NCBI RefSeq assembly: GCF_900104745.1
Contig: NZ_LT629732.1
Span: 806,001-870,000, forward strand
Length of the DNA: 64,000 bases
Origin: Actinopolymorpha singaporensis
GTDB taxonomy: Bacteria > Actinomycetota > Actinomycetes > Propionibacteriales > Actinopolymorphaceae
Direction of reading: 5' to 3'
A program made the translations under genes and the position numbers. Under the pieces are notes generated by a model that did not search any database, was not told the DNA's origin, and was given only the letters and a program-made list of their open reading frames with translations. This document shows, piece after piece, positions 17,943-26,738 of the stretch (position 1 is the stretch's first letter; each line of letters starts with the position of its first letter).

Positions 17943-18526
17943 CGCCCTGCCTCCGCCGCATCGGTCGCGGGCACGGCGGCCGCGCGGGCACTCTCCCGGT
18001 CGCACAGCACGAACGCGGTGAAGGCGAGCGCTGCGGTCACCGCGCCACCGGCGAGGCGTACCCAGTGCCCGGCGACGAACTCCTCGGCGACCTGGCGAAG
18101 GTACGCGGCGGAGTGGGTGCCCACCGGGTCGACGAACATGATCTCGTTGCGCGGCCAGAAGAACAGCACCGAGAAGAGGAACTCGCAGGCGACGAAGACT
18201 GCCGCCGCTCCGGCGACCCACCAGCGCAAGCGTGGGTTGCGCAAGCTGAGCGCGAACGCGGCGAGGCTGCTGATCGTCACGGTCGCGCCGAGCGGCGGGA
18301 AGTAGTCGCTCGGGCCGCCCGCGACCATGAACTCCCGCGCCCGGTCCAGAGACGCCGGCGCGTCACCGAAGATGTTCGGGTACAGCATCACCGTCTCGGC
18401 GGCCACCCCGCCGAAGGACAACATCGCGCCCCACACCAGCACGACGAGTGCGAACCAGGTCAGTTTCGTACGGGACACCTTGGAGTACCTCCTGCTGCTG
18501 GACGGCGCCGGATCGGTGCGGTTCAT
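17939..18526 (-). CDS. DUF1772-like four-helix membrane protein
   Basis: 195 residues; after a short basic N-terminus it shows four transmembrane segments in the pattern of DUF1772/anthrone-oxygenase-like proteins, with a long loop (EFMVAGGPSDYFPP) after the first. ATG 18526 overlaps the MMPL stop (ATGA), and its own stop overlaps the next start, so the three genes are strictly coupled. The family assignment is by topology and general appearance and is moderate. Function in this operon is unknown. Confidence 0.65.
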   Translation of the reverse strand: MNRTDPAPSSSRRYSKVSRTKLTWFALVVLVWGAMLSFGGVAAETVMLYPNIFGDAPASLDRAREFMVAGGPSDYFPPLGATVTISSLAAFALSLRNPRLRWWVAGAAAVFVACEFLFSVLFFWPRNEIMFVDPVGTHSAAYLRQVAEEFVAGHWVRLAGGAVTAALAFTAFVLCDRESARAAAVPATDAAEAGR

Positions 18527-20697
18527 CGTTCGATCACCACTCGCGGCAGCCGGCGAAGCCGGCTCGGCAGCCACCAGGCGCGGGCCCCGAACACCTGCAT
18601 CACGGCCGGGAGCACCAGGCAGCGGATCACCACGGCGTCGAGCAGGACGGCCACCGCCAGGCCGAGTCCGAACTCCTTGAGCATCCGGCCCGGATCGAGC
18701 AGGAAGGCTCCGAAAACGACGATCATGATCGCTGCCGCGGCGGTCACCACCCGCGCGGTGGTGGCCAGACCCTCGGTGACCGCGAACGACGCGTCGCCGG
18801 TCCGCTCCCACTCCTCGTGCATCCGGGACAGCAGGAACACCTCGTAGTCCATGGACAACCCGAAGACGATGGCGAAGATCATCACCGGGACGAACGCCTC
18901 CACCGGACCCGGTTCCACCCCGAACAGTTCGCCGGCGACGCCCTTCTGGAAGACCAGGGTGACCACACCGAGCGACGCGCCGACGCTCAGCAGGTTCAGC
19001 ACCGCCGCCTTCAACGGGATGAGCACCGAGCGGAAGACGAGCATCAGCAGCAGCGCCGACAGCCCGACAACCACACCGGCGAACAGCGCCAACCGGTCCT
19101 TGACAGCAGTGGAGAAGTCGACCACCGCGGCGGTGGCACCACCGACGAGGAAGGTCCCACCGGTCTCCTCGGCCACCCCCGGCAGCACGTCCGCGCGCAG
19201 CCGGTCCACCAGGTCGACGGTCGCGGTGTCCTGCGGCTTGGAGTCGGGAAAGACCAGGAGGGTCGACACACCACTCCGCTTCGCGGGCATCGGCGGGGTC
19301 ACCTCGGCCACTCCATCGGTGCCGGTGAGCGCCCGCTGCGCGGCCTGAGCAGCCGGCCGGCCGCCCTCGGCGAGTACCAGCAAGGGGCCGTTGACGCCGG
19401 GGCCGAACCCTTTGGCCAGCAGGTCGTACGCCTGCCGGCTGGTCTTCGTCTCCTGGTCGTTGCCGGCGTCGGCGAACCCCAGGTGGAGGTCGAGAAGTGG
19501 CACGCACAGCGCCGCAAGAGCGACCACGGGTACGACGATCGCGGGCCACGGCCGCCGCTGCACCGCTGTCGACCAGCGCCGCCAGCGGACGCCCTCGGCC
19601 GACCGGGCGCGAGCGGCATGCCGGCGTACGGCCCGTTCGAGCCTGCTCCCGAAGATCGTCAGCAACGCCGGCAGCAACGTCAGCGACGCGAGCATCGTCA
19701 CCAGGACCGTCAGCCCGACCGCCACCGCGACACCCTGCAGGGCGCCGAGCCCGAGAACCGTCAAGCCCATCAGGGCGATGATCACCGTGCAGCCGGCGAA
19801 GAACACGGTCCGTCCGGCGGCGTCCAGCGCCCTCTTCGTCGCCTGGTGGCGATCCAGGCCACGCAGCAACTCGGTCCGGAAACGGGAGAAGACCAGCAAC
19901 GCGTAGTCGATGCCCACGCCGAGCCCGACCAGGATCATCACCGGCGTGGTGAAGTCCGCCACCACCGCGACGTGCGAGGCCAGTGCGACCAGACCCACGG
20001 TCGCCCCCACGGCGAACACCGCGATCACGATCGGCAGACTCGCCGCCAGCACAGAGCCGAACATCAGAACCAGGATCACCAGCGCGGCGAGCAACCCGAC
20101 CCCCTCGGCCGCACCGCCGCCGCCGTCCTCGGCATCTCGTACGGCGTCACCGGCGAGTTCGACTCGCAGGCCGCCGTCGCCGGCCTGCTGCGCGGTGTCG
20201 ATGATCGCCCGCACCGCCTCGACCGGAACGTCCGGCGACGGAGCGTCCAGCAGCACGGTGGCGTAGGCGATGGTTCCGTCCGCACTGACCGCGTACCGCT
20301 CGGCGTACGGACTGGTGACGTCGGCGACGTGTGGCAGTTCACGAACGGCGGCGAGCATCCGGCCGACCCGCGCCCTCGTGTCCGCCGAACCGATGCCGCC
20401 GGGATCCTGCAGGACGACCGAGATCGTGCCGCCCGCCTGCACCGGCGACTCCGCGGCCAGCCTGTCGGTCACCTGCTGGGACTCGGTGCCCGGCAGCGAG
20501 ACGTCGTTCTGGTACGCCGATCCTGCCGCCTGCGCGGCCACGGTGGCACTGACGAGCACGACGACCCACAGCACCAGCGCCGACCATCGGTGCCGTGCGG
20601 ACCAGTCGGCCAACCGTTCGAAGACGCTGCCCTGGCGGCTGGATTCGTCCACGGACGGGTGGGGGGAGCGGGACTCGACCCGCGGCTGCTCAGCCAT
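18523..20697 (-). CDS. MMPL/RND-superfamily transporter
   Basis: 724-residue inner-membrane exporter with the two-fold MMPL architecture: N-terminal helix, periplasmic loop, a block of membrane segments (around 190-345 with GLGVGIDYALLVFSRFR), a cytoplasmic stretch, a second loop and a second block ending with IVFGLSMDYEVFLLSRMHEEW. The paired GxxxDY motifs are the proton-relay signatures. Relatives export lipids or antibiotics. ATG 20697 has AGGAGG nine bases upstream; an apparent 450-residue N-terminal extension of the frame is non-coding. It is divergent from a two-component pair, with an 18-bp palindrome between, suggesting regulation by that system. Confidence 0.9.
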   Translation of the reverse strand: MAEQPRVESRSPHPSVDESSRQGSVFERLADWSARHRWSALVLWVVVLVSATVAAQAAGSAYQNDVSLPGTESQQVTDRLAAESPVQAGGTISVVLQDPGGIGSADTRARVGRMLAAVRELPHVADVTSPYAERYAVSADGTIAYATVLLDAPSPDVPVEAVRAIIDTAQQAGDGGLRVELAGDAVRDAEDGGGGAAEGVGLLAALVILVLMFGSVLAASLPIVIAVFAVGATVGLVALASHVAVVADFTTPVMILVGLGVGIDYALLVFSRFRTELLRGLDRHQATKRALDAAGRTVFFAGCTVIIALMGLTVLGLGALQGVAVAVGLTVLVTMLASLTLLPALLTIFGSRLERAVRRHAARARSAEGVRWRRWSTAVQRRPWPAIVVPVVALAALCVPLLDLHLGFADAGNDQETKTSRQAYDLLAKGFGPGVNGPLLVLAEGGRPAAQAAQRALTGTDGVAEVTPPMPAKRSGVSTLLVFPDSKPQDTATVDLVDRLRADVLPGVAEETGGTFLVGGATAAVVDFSTAVKDRLALFAGVVVGLSALLLMLVFRSVLIPLKAAVLNLLSVGASLGVVTLVFQKGVAGELFGVEPGPVEAFVPVMIFAIVFGLSMDYEVFLLSRMHEEWERTGDASFAVTEGLATTARVVTAAAAIMIVVFGAFLLDPGRMLKEFGLGLAVAVLLDAVVIRCLVLPAVMQVFGARAWWLPSRLRRLPRVVIER

Positions 20698-20778
20698 CGC
20701 TACGCACCTCCTGTGGTGACGCAGCGACGCTACGAAGGCCGGGCACTTCCCGAGAACGCCCTGCGGGAGGGTCCTCGC

Positions 20779-20796
20779 GTACCCCCGCGGGGGTAC
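20779..20796. promoter_or_regulatory. 18-bp perfect palindrome between MMPL operon and two-component genes
   Basis: gtacccccgcgggggtac, a perfect 18-bp palindrome centred in the 156-bp divergent intergenic region, 82 bp from the MMPL start and 58 bp from the kinase start. Position and symmetry suit the binding site of the NarL-type response regulator encoded next door; this is inference. Confidence 0.6.
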
Positions 20797-20853
20797 GGGC
20801 CATGCTCCGGTCGAGGGATCCGCCGGGCGGCCTGGAGGACCTACTCTGGGCGG

Positions 20854-22101
20854 GTGCTCCGACGAATCTGGACCATGGCGCGGCCTTACACCGGCCTGGC
20901 CGTCGACCTCTCCGTCGCCGTGGTGGCGTTCGTCGTCTCGGTGGGCGTGCTCAGCTCCGGCGGGTTCGGCACTCCGGACCCGGGGATGCGAGGCCTGGAC
21001 CAGGTGGCCGTCGTCGTGGGCGCGCTGGCCACCCTCCCGTTGGCCGCCCGCCGGTTCGCACCACTCACGGTCTACCTGCTGACCGCCCTGGCCACCGGAC
21101 TGCTCCTCTATCTGCGGTACCCGTTCGAGCTTCCGCTCGGCGCGGCGATCGCGGCGTACGAGGTGGCCCGCGCCTACGGCGATGCGGGCCGCACCCGGCG
21201 GTTGGTCGCGATGACCGCTGTCGCGGCGTTCGTCCCGTTCCTCACGTTCGTCTACACCCTGGCCGGAGTCCACCTGGAGGCGATCGTCTCGGGCCTGCTG
21301 TTGTGGGTGGCGATCTTCGTCGGCCTGTGGATCGCCGGTGACCGGGCGCGGCTGCGACGAGAACGCCTGGCGGGCCTGGAGGAACAGGCCCGGCGTTCTC
21401 TCCGCGACGCCGAACGCGAACGCCGGCTCGCGGTGGCCGAGGAACGCACCCGGATCGCCCGGGAGCTGCACGACTCCGCCGGGCACGCCATCAACGTGAT
21501 CCTCGTCCAGGCCGGCGCCGCCCGGCTGCTGCAGGAGCGTGACCCCGCCGGTTCCCGGCAGGCGATCGCGGCGATCGAGGACGTCGCCCGCGCGACGATC
21601 ACCGAGATCGACCGGCTGGTCCACGCACTGCGCGAGGACGACCCGGCGGTTCCACCCCCGCCCGCCGACCCCGGCGCCCTGGCGGAGCTGCTGAGTGAGC
21701 AGCGCTCCGACGGGCTGGTCCTCACCAGCGAGGTGCGCGGGGAGCCCCGGCCACTGCCGCGCGGGGTGGCCTGGGCGGCCTACCGCATCCTGCAGGAGGC
21801 GCTCACCAACGCTGCTCGGCACGGCACCGGAACCGCCCACGTCACGGTGGACCACAAGCCGGACGCGGTCGAACTCGCCGTACGGAATCCGGTGCCCGAG
21901 TCCTCGCGGACCTTCGCCACCGTGCCGGCCGGCTCCTCCGACCTCCCGGCCGGCGACGCGCCGGGAACCTCCGGGGCCAGCCACGGCATCATCGGCATGC
22001 GCGAACGCGCCACCCTGCTGGGCGGGTCGTTCGAAGCCCGCGCCGACCACGGCACGTTCTGGCTGAGGGCCCGGCTGCCCTTCGACGGGAGTGGCCGGTG
22101 A
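20854..22101 (+). CDS. NarL-type sensor histidine kinase
   Basis: About 415 residues. Four to five hydrophobic segments in the first ~160 residues give a membrane sensor with almost no extracellular domain. Then comes a HisKA_3 dimerisation helix with the phosphoacceptor in RIARELHDSAGHAIN (His near 207), and a HATPase domain (ILQEALTNAARHG, GIIGMRERATLLGG). Start GTG 20854 or ATG 20875; the frame continues much further upstream but overlaps the MMPL gene and is not coding. Its stop overlaps the response-regulator start (GTGA). Small sensors of this kind often respond to cell-envelope stress. Confidence 0.87.
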   Translation: MLRRIWTMARPYTGLAVDLSVAVVAFVVSVGVLSSGGFGTPDPGMRGLDQVAVVVGALATLPLAARRFAPLTVYLLTALATGLLLYLRYPFELPLGAAIAAYEVARAYGDAGRTRRLVAMTAVAAFVPFLTFVYTLAGVHLEAIVSGLLLWVAIFVGLWIAGDRARLRRERLAGLEEQARRSLRDAERERRLAVAEERTRIARELHDSAGHAINVILVQAGAARLLQERDPAGSRQAIAAIEDVARATITEIDRLVHALREDDPAVPPPPADPGALAELLSEQRSDGLVLTSEVRGEPRPLPRGVAWAAYRILQEALTNAARHGTGTAHVTVDHKPDAVELAVRNPVPESSRTFATVPAGSSDLPAGDAPGTSGASHGIIGMRERATLLGGSFEARADHGTFWLRARLPFDGSGR

Positions 22102-22811
22102 GCGTCGGCGAGGGCAGCGGCTCGAGCCCCGCGCTCCGGGTTCTGGTCGTCGACGACGACGACCTGATGCGGGCCGGGCTCCGCGCCGTCCTGTCCACCG
22201 ACGAGACGGTCGAGGTGGTGGGCGAGGCGAGCAACGGACGGGAGGCGGTCGAGGAGGTCCGCCGGACCCGCCCGGACGTCGTACTCATGGACGTACGGAT
22301 GCCGGAGCTGGACGGCATCGCCGCCACCCGCGCCATCGTCGAGGCCGACCCGGACGCCCGGATCCTCATCCTCACGACGTTCTCCGACGACGAGTACGTC
22401 TACGGCTCACTCGCCGCCGGCGCGTCCGGCTTCCTGCTCAAGCGGACCAGGCCCGAGCAGCTCATCGCCGGGATCCACACGATCGGCTCGGGTGAGTCCC
22501 TGCTGTCCCCTGCCGTCACCCGTACCGTCATCGACCGGATGGCCGGCCACGGCCGCCCCCCTGCCGATCCCGGCGCCCTCGGCAGGCTGCGCACGCTGAC
22601 GCCGCGCGAACGCGAGGTCCTCGAACTCATCGGCCGTGGACTGTCCAACACCGAGATCGCGGGCACACTGTTCGTGGAGGAGTCGACGGTGAAGACGCAC
22701 GTGAAGCGGCTTCTCGGCAAGCTCCACCTGCGTGATCGCGTGCAGGCGGTGATCCTTGCGTACGAGACGGGTCTGGTGCGACCGGGCGAGCGGGGTCCGG
22801 TCAGCGGCTGA
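22098..22811 (+). CDS. NarL/FixJ-family response regulator
   Basis: 237 residues. Receiver domain with acidic pocket VVDDDD, phosphoacceptor Asp65 in VLMDVRMPELDG and the KR switch lysine region (LLKRT); C-terminal LuxR-type helix-turn-helix LTPREREVLELIGRGLSNTEIA. Overlaps the kinase gene by 4 bp and would act as its partner. The likely target is the divergent MMPL operon and its own promoter through the palindrome at 20779-20796. Confidence 0.9.
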   Translation: MSVGEGSGSSPALRVLVVDDDDLMRAGLRAVLSTDETVEVVGEASNGREAVEEVRRTRPDVVLMDVRMPELDGIAATRAIVEADPDARILILTTFSDDEYVYGSLAAGASGFLLKRTRPEQLIAGIHTIGSGESLLSPAVTRTVIDRMAGHGRPPADPGALGRLRTLTPREREVLELIGRGLSNTEIAGTLFVEESTVKTHVKRLLGKLHLRDRVQAVILAYETGLVRPGERGPVSG

Positions 22812-22820
22812 CCGAGGATT

Positions 22821-23195
22821 TCACCGCGACCGAGCGGCGCAGGTGACACAGGTCGTGGTCGCCGGACGGATCCGCAGTCGTTCGACCGGGATGGGCCGCC
22901 CGCAACGTTCGCAGGTGCCGTACGTCCCGGCGGCCATCCGGCCCAGCGCAAGGTCGAGTTGACGCAGGTGTTCACGTGCCTGGTCGAGGAGCGCCTGCAC
23001 GTGTGCGCGTTCGAACGCGGTGGACGAGCCCTCCGGATCGTGCTCGTCGTCGGTGGCCACCAGCGCGGCCGACTCCACGATGCCGGTCAGGTCGCGGGTG
23101 AGGAACGCGAGCCGCTCGGCGGTGCGCTCCCGGTCCGCCTCGATCAGGGCGCGTAGCTCGGCCAGGTCGCTCGCCGGCAGTCCGGCGTCACTCAT
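22821..23195 (-). CDS. DksA/TraR-type C4 zinc-finger protein
   Basis: About 124 residues. Helical N-terminal part, then a C-terminal C4 finger CERCG...CVTCA with the surrounding sequence typical of the TraR/DksA family, which contacts RNA polymerase through the secondary channel. ATG 23195 is chosen because AGGAGG precedes it by nine bases; GTG 23204 is also in frame. The start overlaps the TetR stop by 8 bp, so it is coupled to that regulator. Its stop is 9 bp from the convergent response-regulator stop. Confidence 0.8.
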   Translation of the reverse strand: MSDAGLPASDLAELRALIEADRERTAERLAFLTRDLTGIVESAALVATDDEHDPEGSSTAFERAHVQALLDQAREHLRQLDLALGRMAAGTYGTCERCGRPIPVERLRIRPATTTCVTCAARSR

Positions 23196-23793
23196 CCCGG
23201 CCACCCTCCTCGGGAACGCCCGCCGACAGCATCCTCGTCACGGTTCGCTGGTACGCCTCCAGATCCAGGTCCGGCAGCACCGCGCGGTGCAACAGCAGTC
23301 CGTCGATCAGTGCCGCGAACACACCGGCGGACGCAACCGGGTCGGGGTGCCCGCACGCCGCCAGCCAGTCCGCGAGCCGCTGCCGGACCTCCTCGATCAG
23401 CGCGGCGAACTCCGCGCGCAGGGTCTCCTCCCGCGTGGCGGCGAGGAAGCCCTCCATCATCAGCAACGACGCCGGGTCGGTGCCGGTGTAGGGGCGCAGG
23501 AATCCGAAGAGCGTGTCCACCCCGGCGCGGACGTCGGTCGCCCGGCTCAGGACGTCCACCAACTGGAAGACGGCCTCGCGAGCCGTCCGCATCACCGCCT
23601 CGCGCACCAGGTCGGCCACCGAGGAGAAGTGGTAGTGCACGAGGCCTGCGTTGACGCCGGCACGTTCGGCGACCAGGCGGGTGGACACCGCGCCCCAGCC
23701 GACCTCGCCGACGAGTTGGGCGGCGGCGTCCAGCAGCCTTGCCCGGGTGGCCTGTCCTCGGCCGGAGGGCGCCGGCCCGCGTCCGGCGGTCAC
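23188..23793 (-). CDS. TetR-family transcriptional regulator
   Basis: About 201 residues from GTG 23793, which has GGGAG eight bases upstream; an in-frame GTG at 23856 would add 21 basic residues. N-terminal helix-turn-helix (ARLLDAAAQLVGEVGW, VAERAGVNAGLVHYHF) and a C-terminal ligand domain rich in leucine helices. Divergent from a Nudix gene; a 22-bp near-perfect palindrome lies between them and is its likely operator. Coupled to the downstream DksA-like gene. Confidence 0.83.
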   Translation of the reverse strand: MTAGRGPAPSGRGQATRARLLDAAAQLVGEVGWGAVSTRLVAERAGVNAGLVHYHFSSVADLVREAVMRTAREAVFQLVDVLSRATDVRAGVDTLFGFLRPYTGTDPASLLMMEGFLAATREETLRAEFAALIEEVRQRLADWLAACGHPDPVASAGVFAALIDGLLLHRAVLPDLDLEAYQRTVTRMLSAGVPEEGGRDE

Positions 23794-23861
23794 CTCCGCG
23801 CTCCCGGGTCTCGCACGTTGCCTCCGTGACTGGTCGGTCGCCCAGGACGCTAACACGTGCT

Positions 23862-23883
23862 CACCGCACCGGCCGGTACGGTG
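23862..23883. promoter_or_regulatory. 22-bp near-perfect palindrome, candidate TetR operator
   Basis: Arms CACCG and CGGTG flank a perfect 10-bp core ACCGGCCGGT, with one mismatched base pair between arm and core. It sits between the divergent TetR and Nudix starts and reaches the first possible Nudix start codon. Length and symmetry fit a TetR dimer or dimer-pair site. Confidence 0.55.
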
Positions 23884-23888
23884 TGGAG

Positions 23889-24416
23889 GTGACCGATCGG
23901 TTCCAGGTGGTCCCCGCCGCGTACGTGATGTTCCGCCGCACCGTGGACGGCGCCGAGCAGGTGCTCCTCCAGCTACGCCAGGGCACCGGTTACATGGACG
24001 ACCACTGGGCGATGGCCGCTGCCGGGCACGTCGAGGAGGGCGAGTCGGTGTTCGAGGCGGCCTGCCGGGAGGCCCGGGAGGAGCTAGCGGTGAAGATCGA
24101 CCCGGCCGACCTCACCCCCCTCACCGCCATGCACCGAACCGGCCGCACCGGTGACCCGATCGACGAGCGGGTCGACTTCTTCCTCCAGTGCCGCACCTGG
24201 GCCGGCGAACCCCACCTGGTCGAGCCGGAGAAGGCCGCCGACCTGCGGTGGTTTCCACTGGACGCCCTGCCCGAGCCGGTCGTACCCCACGAGTTGTTCG
24301 TTCTCGAGCGGATCCGCGCAGGCGGGATCGACCCCGTGGTCAGCTTCGGCTTCGCCGGCCCGGCGTTGCCGTCCGCCAAGGGGTCCGGAAGTACCGACCG
24401 GCAGGACGCGTCCTAG
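23889..24416 (+). CDS. Nudix hydrolase
   Basis: About 175 residues. The Nudix box is complete in its acidic core: GHVEEGESVFEAACREAREEL, with alanine where the last glycine usually stands. Flanking strands (VVPAAYVMFRR, VDFFLQCRTW) complete the fold. Such enzymes hydrolyse nucleoside diphosphate derivatives with Mg2+; the substrate is unknown. The start is GTG 23889 or GTG 23883; neither has a clear ribosome site. The operator-like palindrome of the divergent TetR gene covers its promoter region. Its stop overlaps the convergent SDR gene by 4 bp. Confidence 0.83.
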   Translation: MTDRFQVVPAAYVMFRRTVDGAEQVLLQLRQGTGYMDDHWAMAAAGHVEEGESVFEAACREAREELAVKIDPADLTPLTAMHRTGRTGDPIDERVDFFLQCRTWAGEPHLVEPEKAADLRWFPLDALPEPVVPHELFVLERIRAGGIDPVVSFGFAGPALPSAKGSGSTDRQDAS

Positions 24417-25186
24417 AACGTCACGGCCAGGCCGCCGTCGACCGGCACGATCGCCCCGCACACGTACGCCGCGGCAGGCGAGGCGAGGAACGCCACCACC
24501 TCGGCCACCTCGGCAGGCGTACCAGCACGCCGCATCGGGATCCGCCCGCCACGCACGTAGACCGACTGGAACTCCTCGCTCTCCAGCTCGTTCTCCCCGT
24601 CGACGACCGACATCGGGGTGTCCACGAAGCCCGGTGCGACCGCGTTCACCCTGATGCCGTGGTCGGCGAGCTCGAGCGCGAGGCACCGGGTGAGCTGGTC
24701 GACCGCACCCTTGCCCGCGTTGTAGTGGCTGGACTCCGCCAGTCCCCGGTTGCCGTTGATCGAGGAGACGTTCACGATGACGCCGCCGGTGCCCCGGGCG
24801 ACCATCCGGGCGGCGACCTCGCGGGAGAAGAGGTAGGCGCCCTTCACCAGCACGTCGAACGTGCGCTGCCAGACCGGCGTGGGCGCCTCGACGAACCGCA
24901 CCGGCTCGAAGATCCCGGCGTTGTTGACCAGGACCGCGACCGGGCCGACCTGCTCCTCCGCCGCGCCGACCACCCGTACGACGTCCTCCTCGACGGTGAC
25001 GTCGGCGGCTGCGAAGGTGACGTCCAGGCCGTCCGCACGCAACGCGTCCCGGGCTCGTCCCCCGGCCTCGGCGCGGCGGTCGACGATGACGACGCGGTCC
25101 CCGCCGCCCGCCAGCCGCCGGGCCGTCGCCAGCCCGATACCGCTGGCGCCCCCGGTGACCAGTGCGACCCGCCCGGCGTCAGTCAT
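24413..25186 (-). CDS. Short-chain dehydrogenase/reductase
   Basis: 257-residue classical SDR: cofactor motif TGGASGIG, structural NNAG, catalytic Ser in VNVSSING and the Tyr-x-x-x-Lys pair YNAGK. The basic residues after strand 2 (DRRAEAGGR) leave the choice between NAD and NADP open. ATG 25186 follows AGGAG by seven bases. It lies just downstream of the acyl-CoA-binding protein gene on the same strand, which suggests, but does not show, a fatty-acyl substrate. Confidence 0.87.
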   Translation of the reverse strand: MTDAGRVALVTGGASGIGLATARRLAGGGDRVVIVDRRAEAGGRARDALRADGLDVTFAAADVTVEEDVVRVVGAAEEQVGPVAVLVNNAGIFEPVRFVEAPTPVWQRTFDVLVKGAYLFSREVAARMVARGTGGVIVNVSSINGNRGLAESSHYNAGKGAVDQLTRCLALELADHGIRVNAVAPGFVDTPMSVVDGENELESEEFQSVYVRGGRIPMRRAGTPAEVAEVVAFLASPAAAYVCGAIVPVDGGLAVTF

Positions 25187-25208
25187 CGCGTACTCCTGGG
25201 TCGGGGCG

Positions 25209-25472
25209 TCAGCGGATCAGGTCGGCGGCGAGGTCGACGTACGCCCGCTTGGCCTCCGCCGAACTCATTCCGCTCACCGACGCCCACGCGTCGTGCTTGG
25301 CCCGCCCGACCGGGTTGGTGAACCCGGGCCGTTTGCCGTCCACGTCGCCGATCGTCGCCTGCTTGTACAGCGCGTACAGCCGCAGCTTGACGTCGTTGCC
25401 CGGGTCCTGGTCCGCGCCGAGCGCGGACACCGCCTTCACGGCACTGGTGAAGTCCGTCTCAAGGTCACTCAT
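25209..25472 (-). CDS. Acyl-CoA-binding protein (ACBP)
   Basis: 87 residues, the normal length of the four-helix ACBP fold. The family core is clear: LRLYALYKQATIGDV, then RPGFTNPVGRAKHDAW and AKRAYVDLAADL, including the Tyr, Lys and Trp that hold the CoA adenine and phosphate. It would buffer and carry long-chain acyl-CoA in the cytoplasm. ATG 25472 has GGAGG seven bases upstream. ACBP is mostly eukaryotic and patchy in bacteria, though known in actinomycetes. The neighbouring SDR 22 bp downstream is probably co-transcribed. Confidence 0.88.
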   Translation of the reverse strand: MSDLETDFTSAVKAVSALGADQDPGNDVKLRLYALYKQATIGDVDGKRPGFTNPVGRAKHDAWASVSGMSSAEAKRAYVDLAADLIR

Positions 25473-25573
25473 CCCGCACCTCCGCGTGCGGGGCGCCGGT
25501 CGCCCCGCTCCATCGGTCTATGCCCCGACACAGCCGCGCGCAACGACAACCGCGCGTTCCGGTCAGAGGTTGA

Positions 25574-26587
25574 TCAGCGGAGGGAGATGCGGGCACCGCC
25601 CTGGCCGGCCGACCGGTAGATCGCCTCGCTCAGCTCGGCCACCGCGATTCCGGCTGCGGGCGGCGCCTCGTTGACGGCCCCGTCGCGGATCGTTGCCAGC
25701 AGGGCCTGGTGGATCTCCGGGGGCTCCGGGAGGTTCACCGGCTGCACGAGCTCGCCGTCGCGGTAGTGCACCACCCGGCCGGTACGCCACGGGTGCTGCG
25801 GGTCGGCTTCGTACCGCAGCAGGCCGTTGGTGCCGGAGACGGCGACGTTCTCCATCCAGGTGGTGGCCAGGTCCCCCACGACGTGAAGCTGGCCCTGCAC
25901 ACCACCGGCGAACGACACCGTCGCGGCGGTGTTGATGTCCACCGGCGACCCGGCGTTGTCCACCAGCGCCGAGACGGTCTCCACCGGCTTGCCGACCAGC
26001 CACAACAGCATGTCGGCCAGGTGGGAGCCGCTGTCCATCAGCATGCCGCCGCCGGACAGGGCCGGGTCCTGCCGCCAGGTGCCCACGGTGTTCTTCAGCC
26101 AGCGCTGGCCGACCGAAACCATGATCGACCGCAGCTCGCCGAGCTCCCCGGAGGTGATGACCTCCCGCATGTAGCGGTACGCCGGGTCGAACCGCCGCTG
26201 GTAGCGCACCATCACGGTCACCCCGGCCGTCGCCGCGGCGGACTCGATCTCGCGCGCGTGCGCCGGGTCGCAGGTGAGCGGCTTCTCGCACAGCACGTGC
26301 AGGTTGCGCTTGATGGCCCCCACCACGATCGGGTGGTGCAGGGTGTGCGGGGTCACCACGGTGAGTGCCTCCACCTCGACACCGGCGTCGTACAGCTGCT
26401 CCACGTCGGCGTACGCCGGTACGTCGGCGACAGCCGGCACCCTGGTGCGGAAACTCGCGAGGTTTCGCTCGCTCGGGTCGACCAACGCCACGATCTCGAA
26501 GTCGGCCAGATTGGCCAGCGCCAGCGCGTGCCCGGTCGCCGCGCCCCCACAACCGACCACAGCGACCTTCAGCCTGCTCACGTCCAT
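25574..26587 (-). CDS. Gfo/Idh/MocA-family oxidoreductase
   Basis: 337 residues. N-terminal NAD(P)-binding fold VAVVGCGGAATGH, the family CEKPL motif and a C-terminal alpha/beta domain. These enzymes oxidise sugars, inositols or their derivatives. The start may be GTG 26581, since GGGAGG lies seven bases before that codon but only one base before ATG 26587. It follows a phytanoyl-CoA dioxygenase-like gene on the same strand, a combination common in sugar or polyol catabolic clusters. Confidence 0.85.
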   Translation of the reverse strand: MDVSRLKVAVVGCGGAATGHALALANLADFEIVALVDPSERNLASFRTRVPAVADVPAYADVEQLYDAGVEVEALTVVTPHTLHHPIVVGAIKRNLHVLCEKPLTCDPAHAREIESAAATAGVTVMVRYQRRFDPAYRYMREVITSGELGELRSIMVSVGQRWLKNTVGTWRQDPALSGGGMLMDSGSHLADMLLWLVGKPVETVSALVDNAGSPVDINTAATVSFAGGVQGQLHVVGDLATTWMENVAVSGTNGLLRYEADPQHPWRTGRVVHYRDGELVQPVNLPEPPEIHQALLATIRDGAVNEAPPAAGIAVAELSEAIYRSAGQGGARISLR

Positions 26588-26738
26588 GCCTCCCAGCGGT
26601 GCGGAATCTCGTATGTCCGCACCGACCCTTCCACACCGGCCCGGACGGGGCGGAACCCTTATCCGGGAACGGACAAGGGCTCGGCGGCCCGTCAGGACGC
26701 GGCTACGGAGGGACAGGTTTGCCGGTGTGCCGGCCGTC

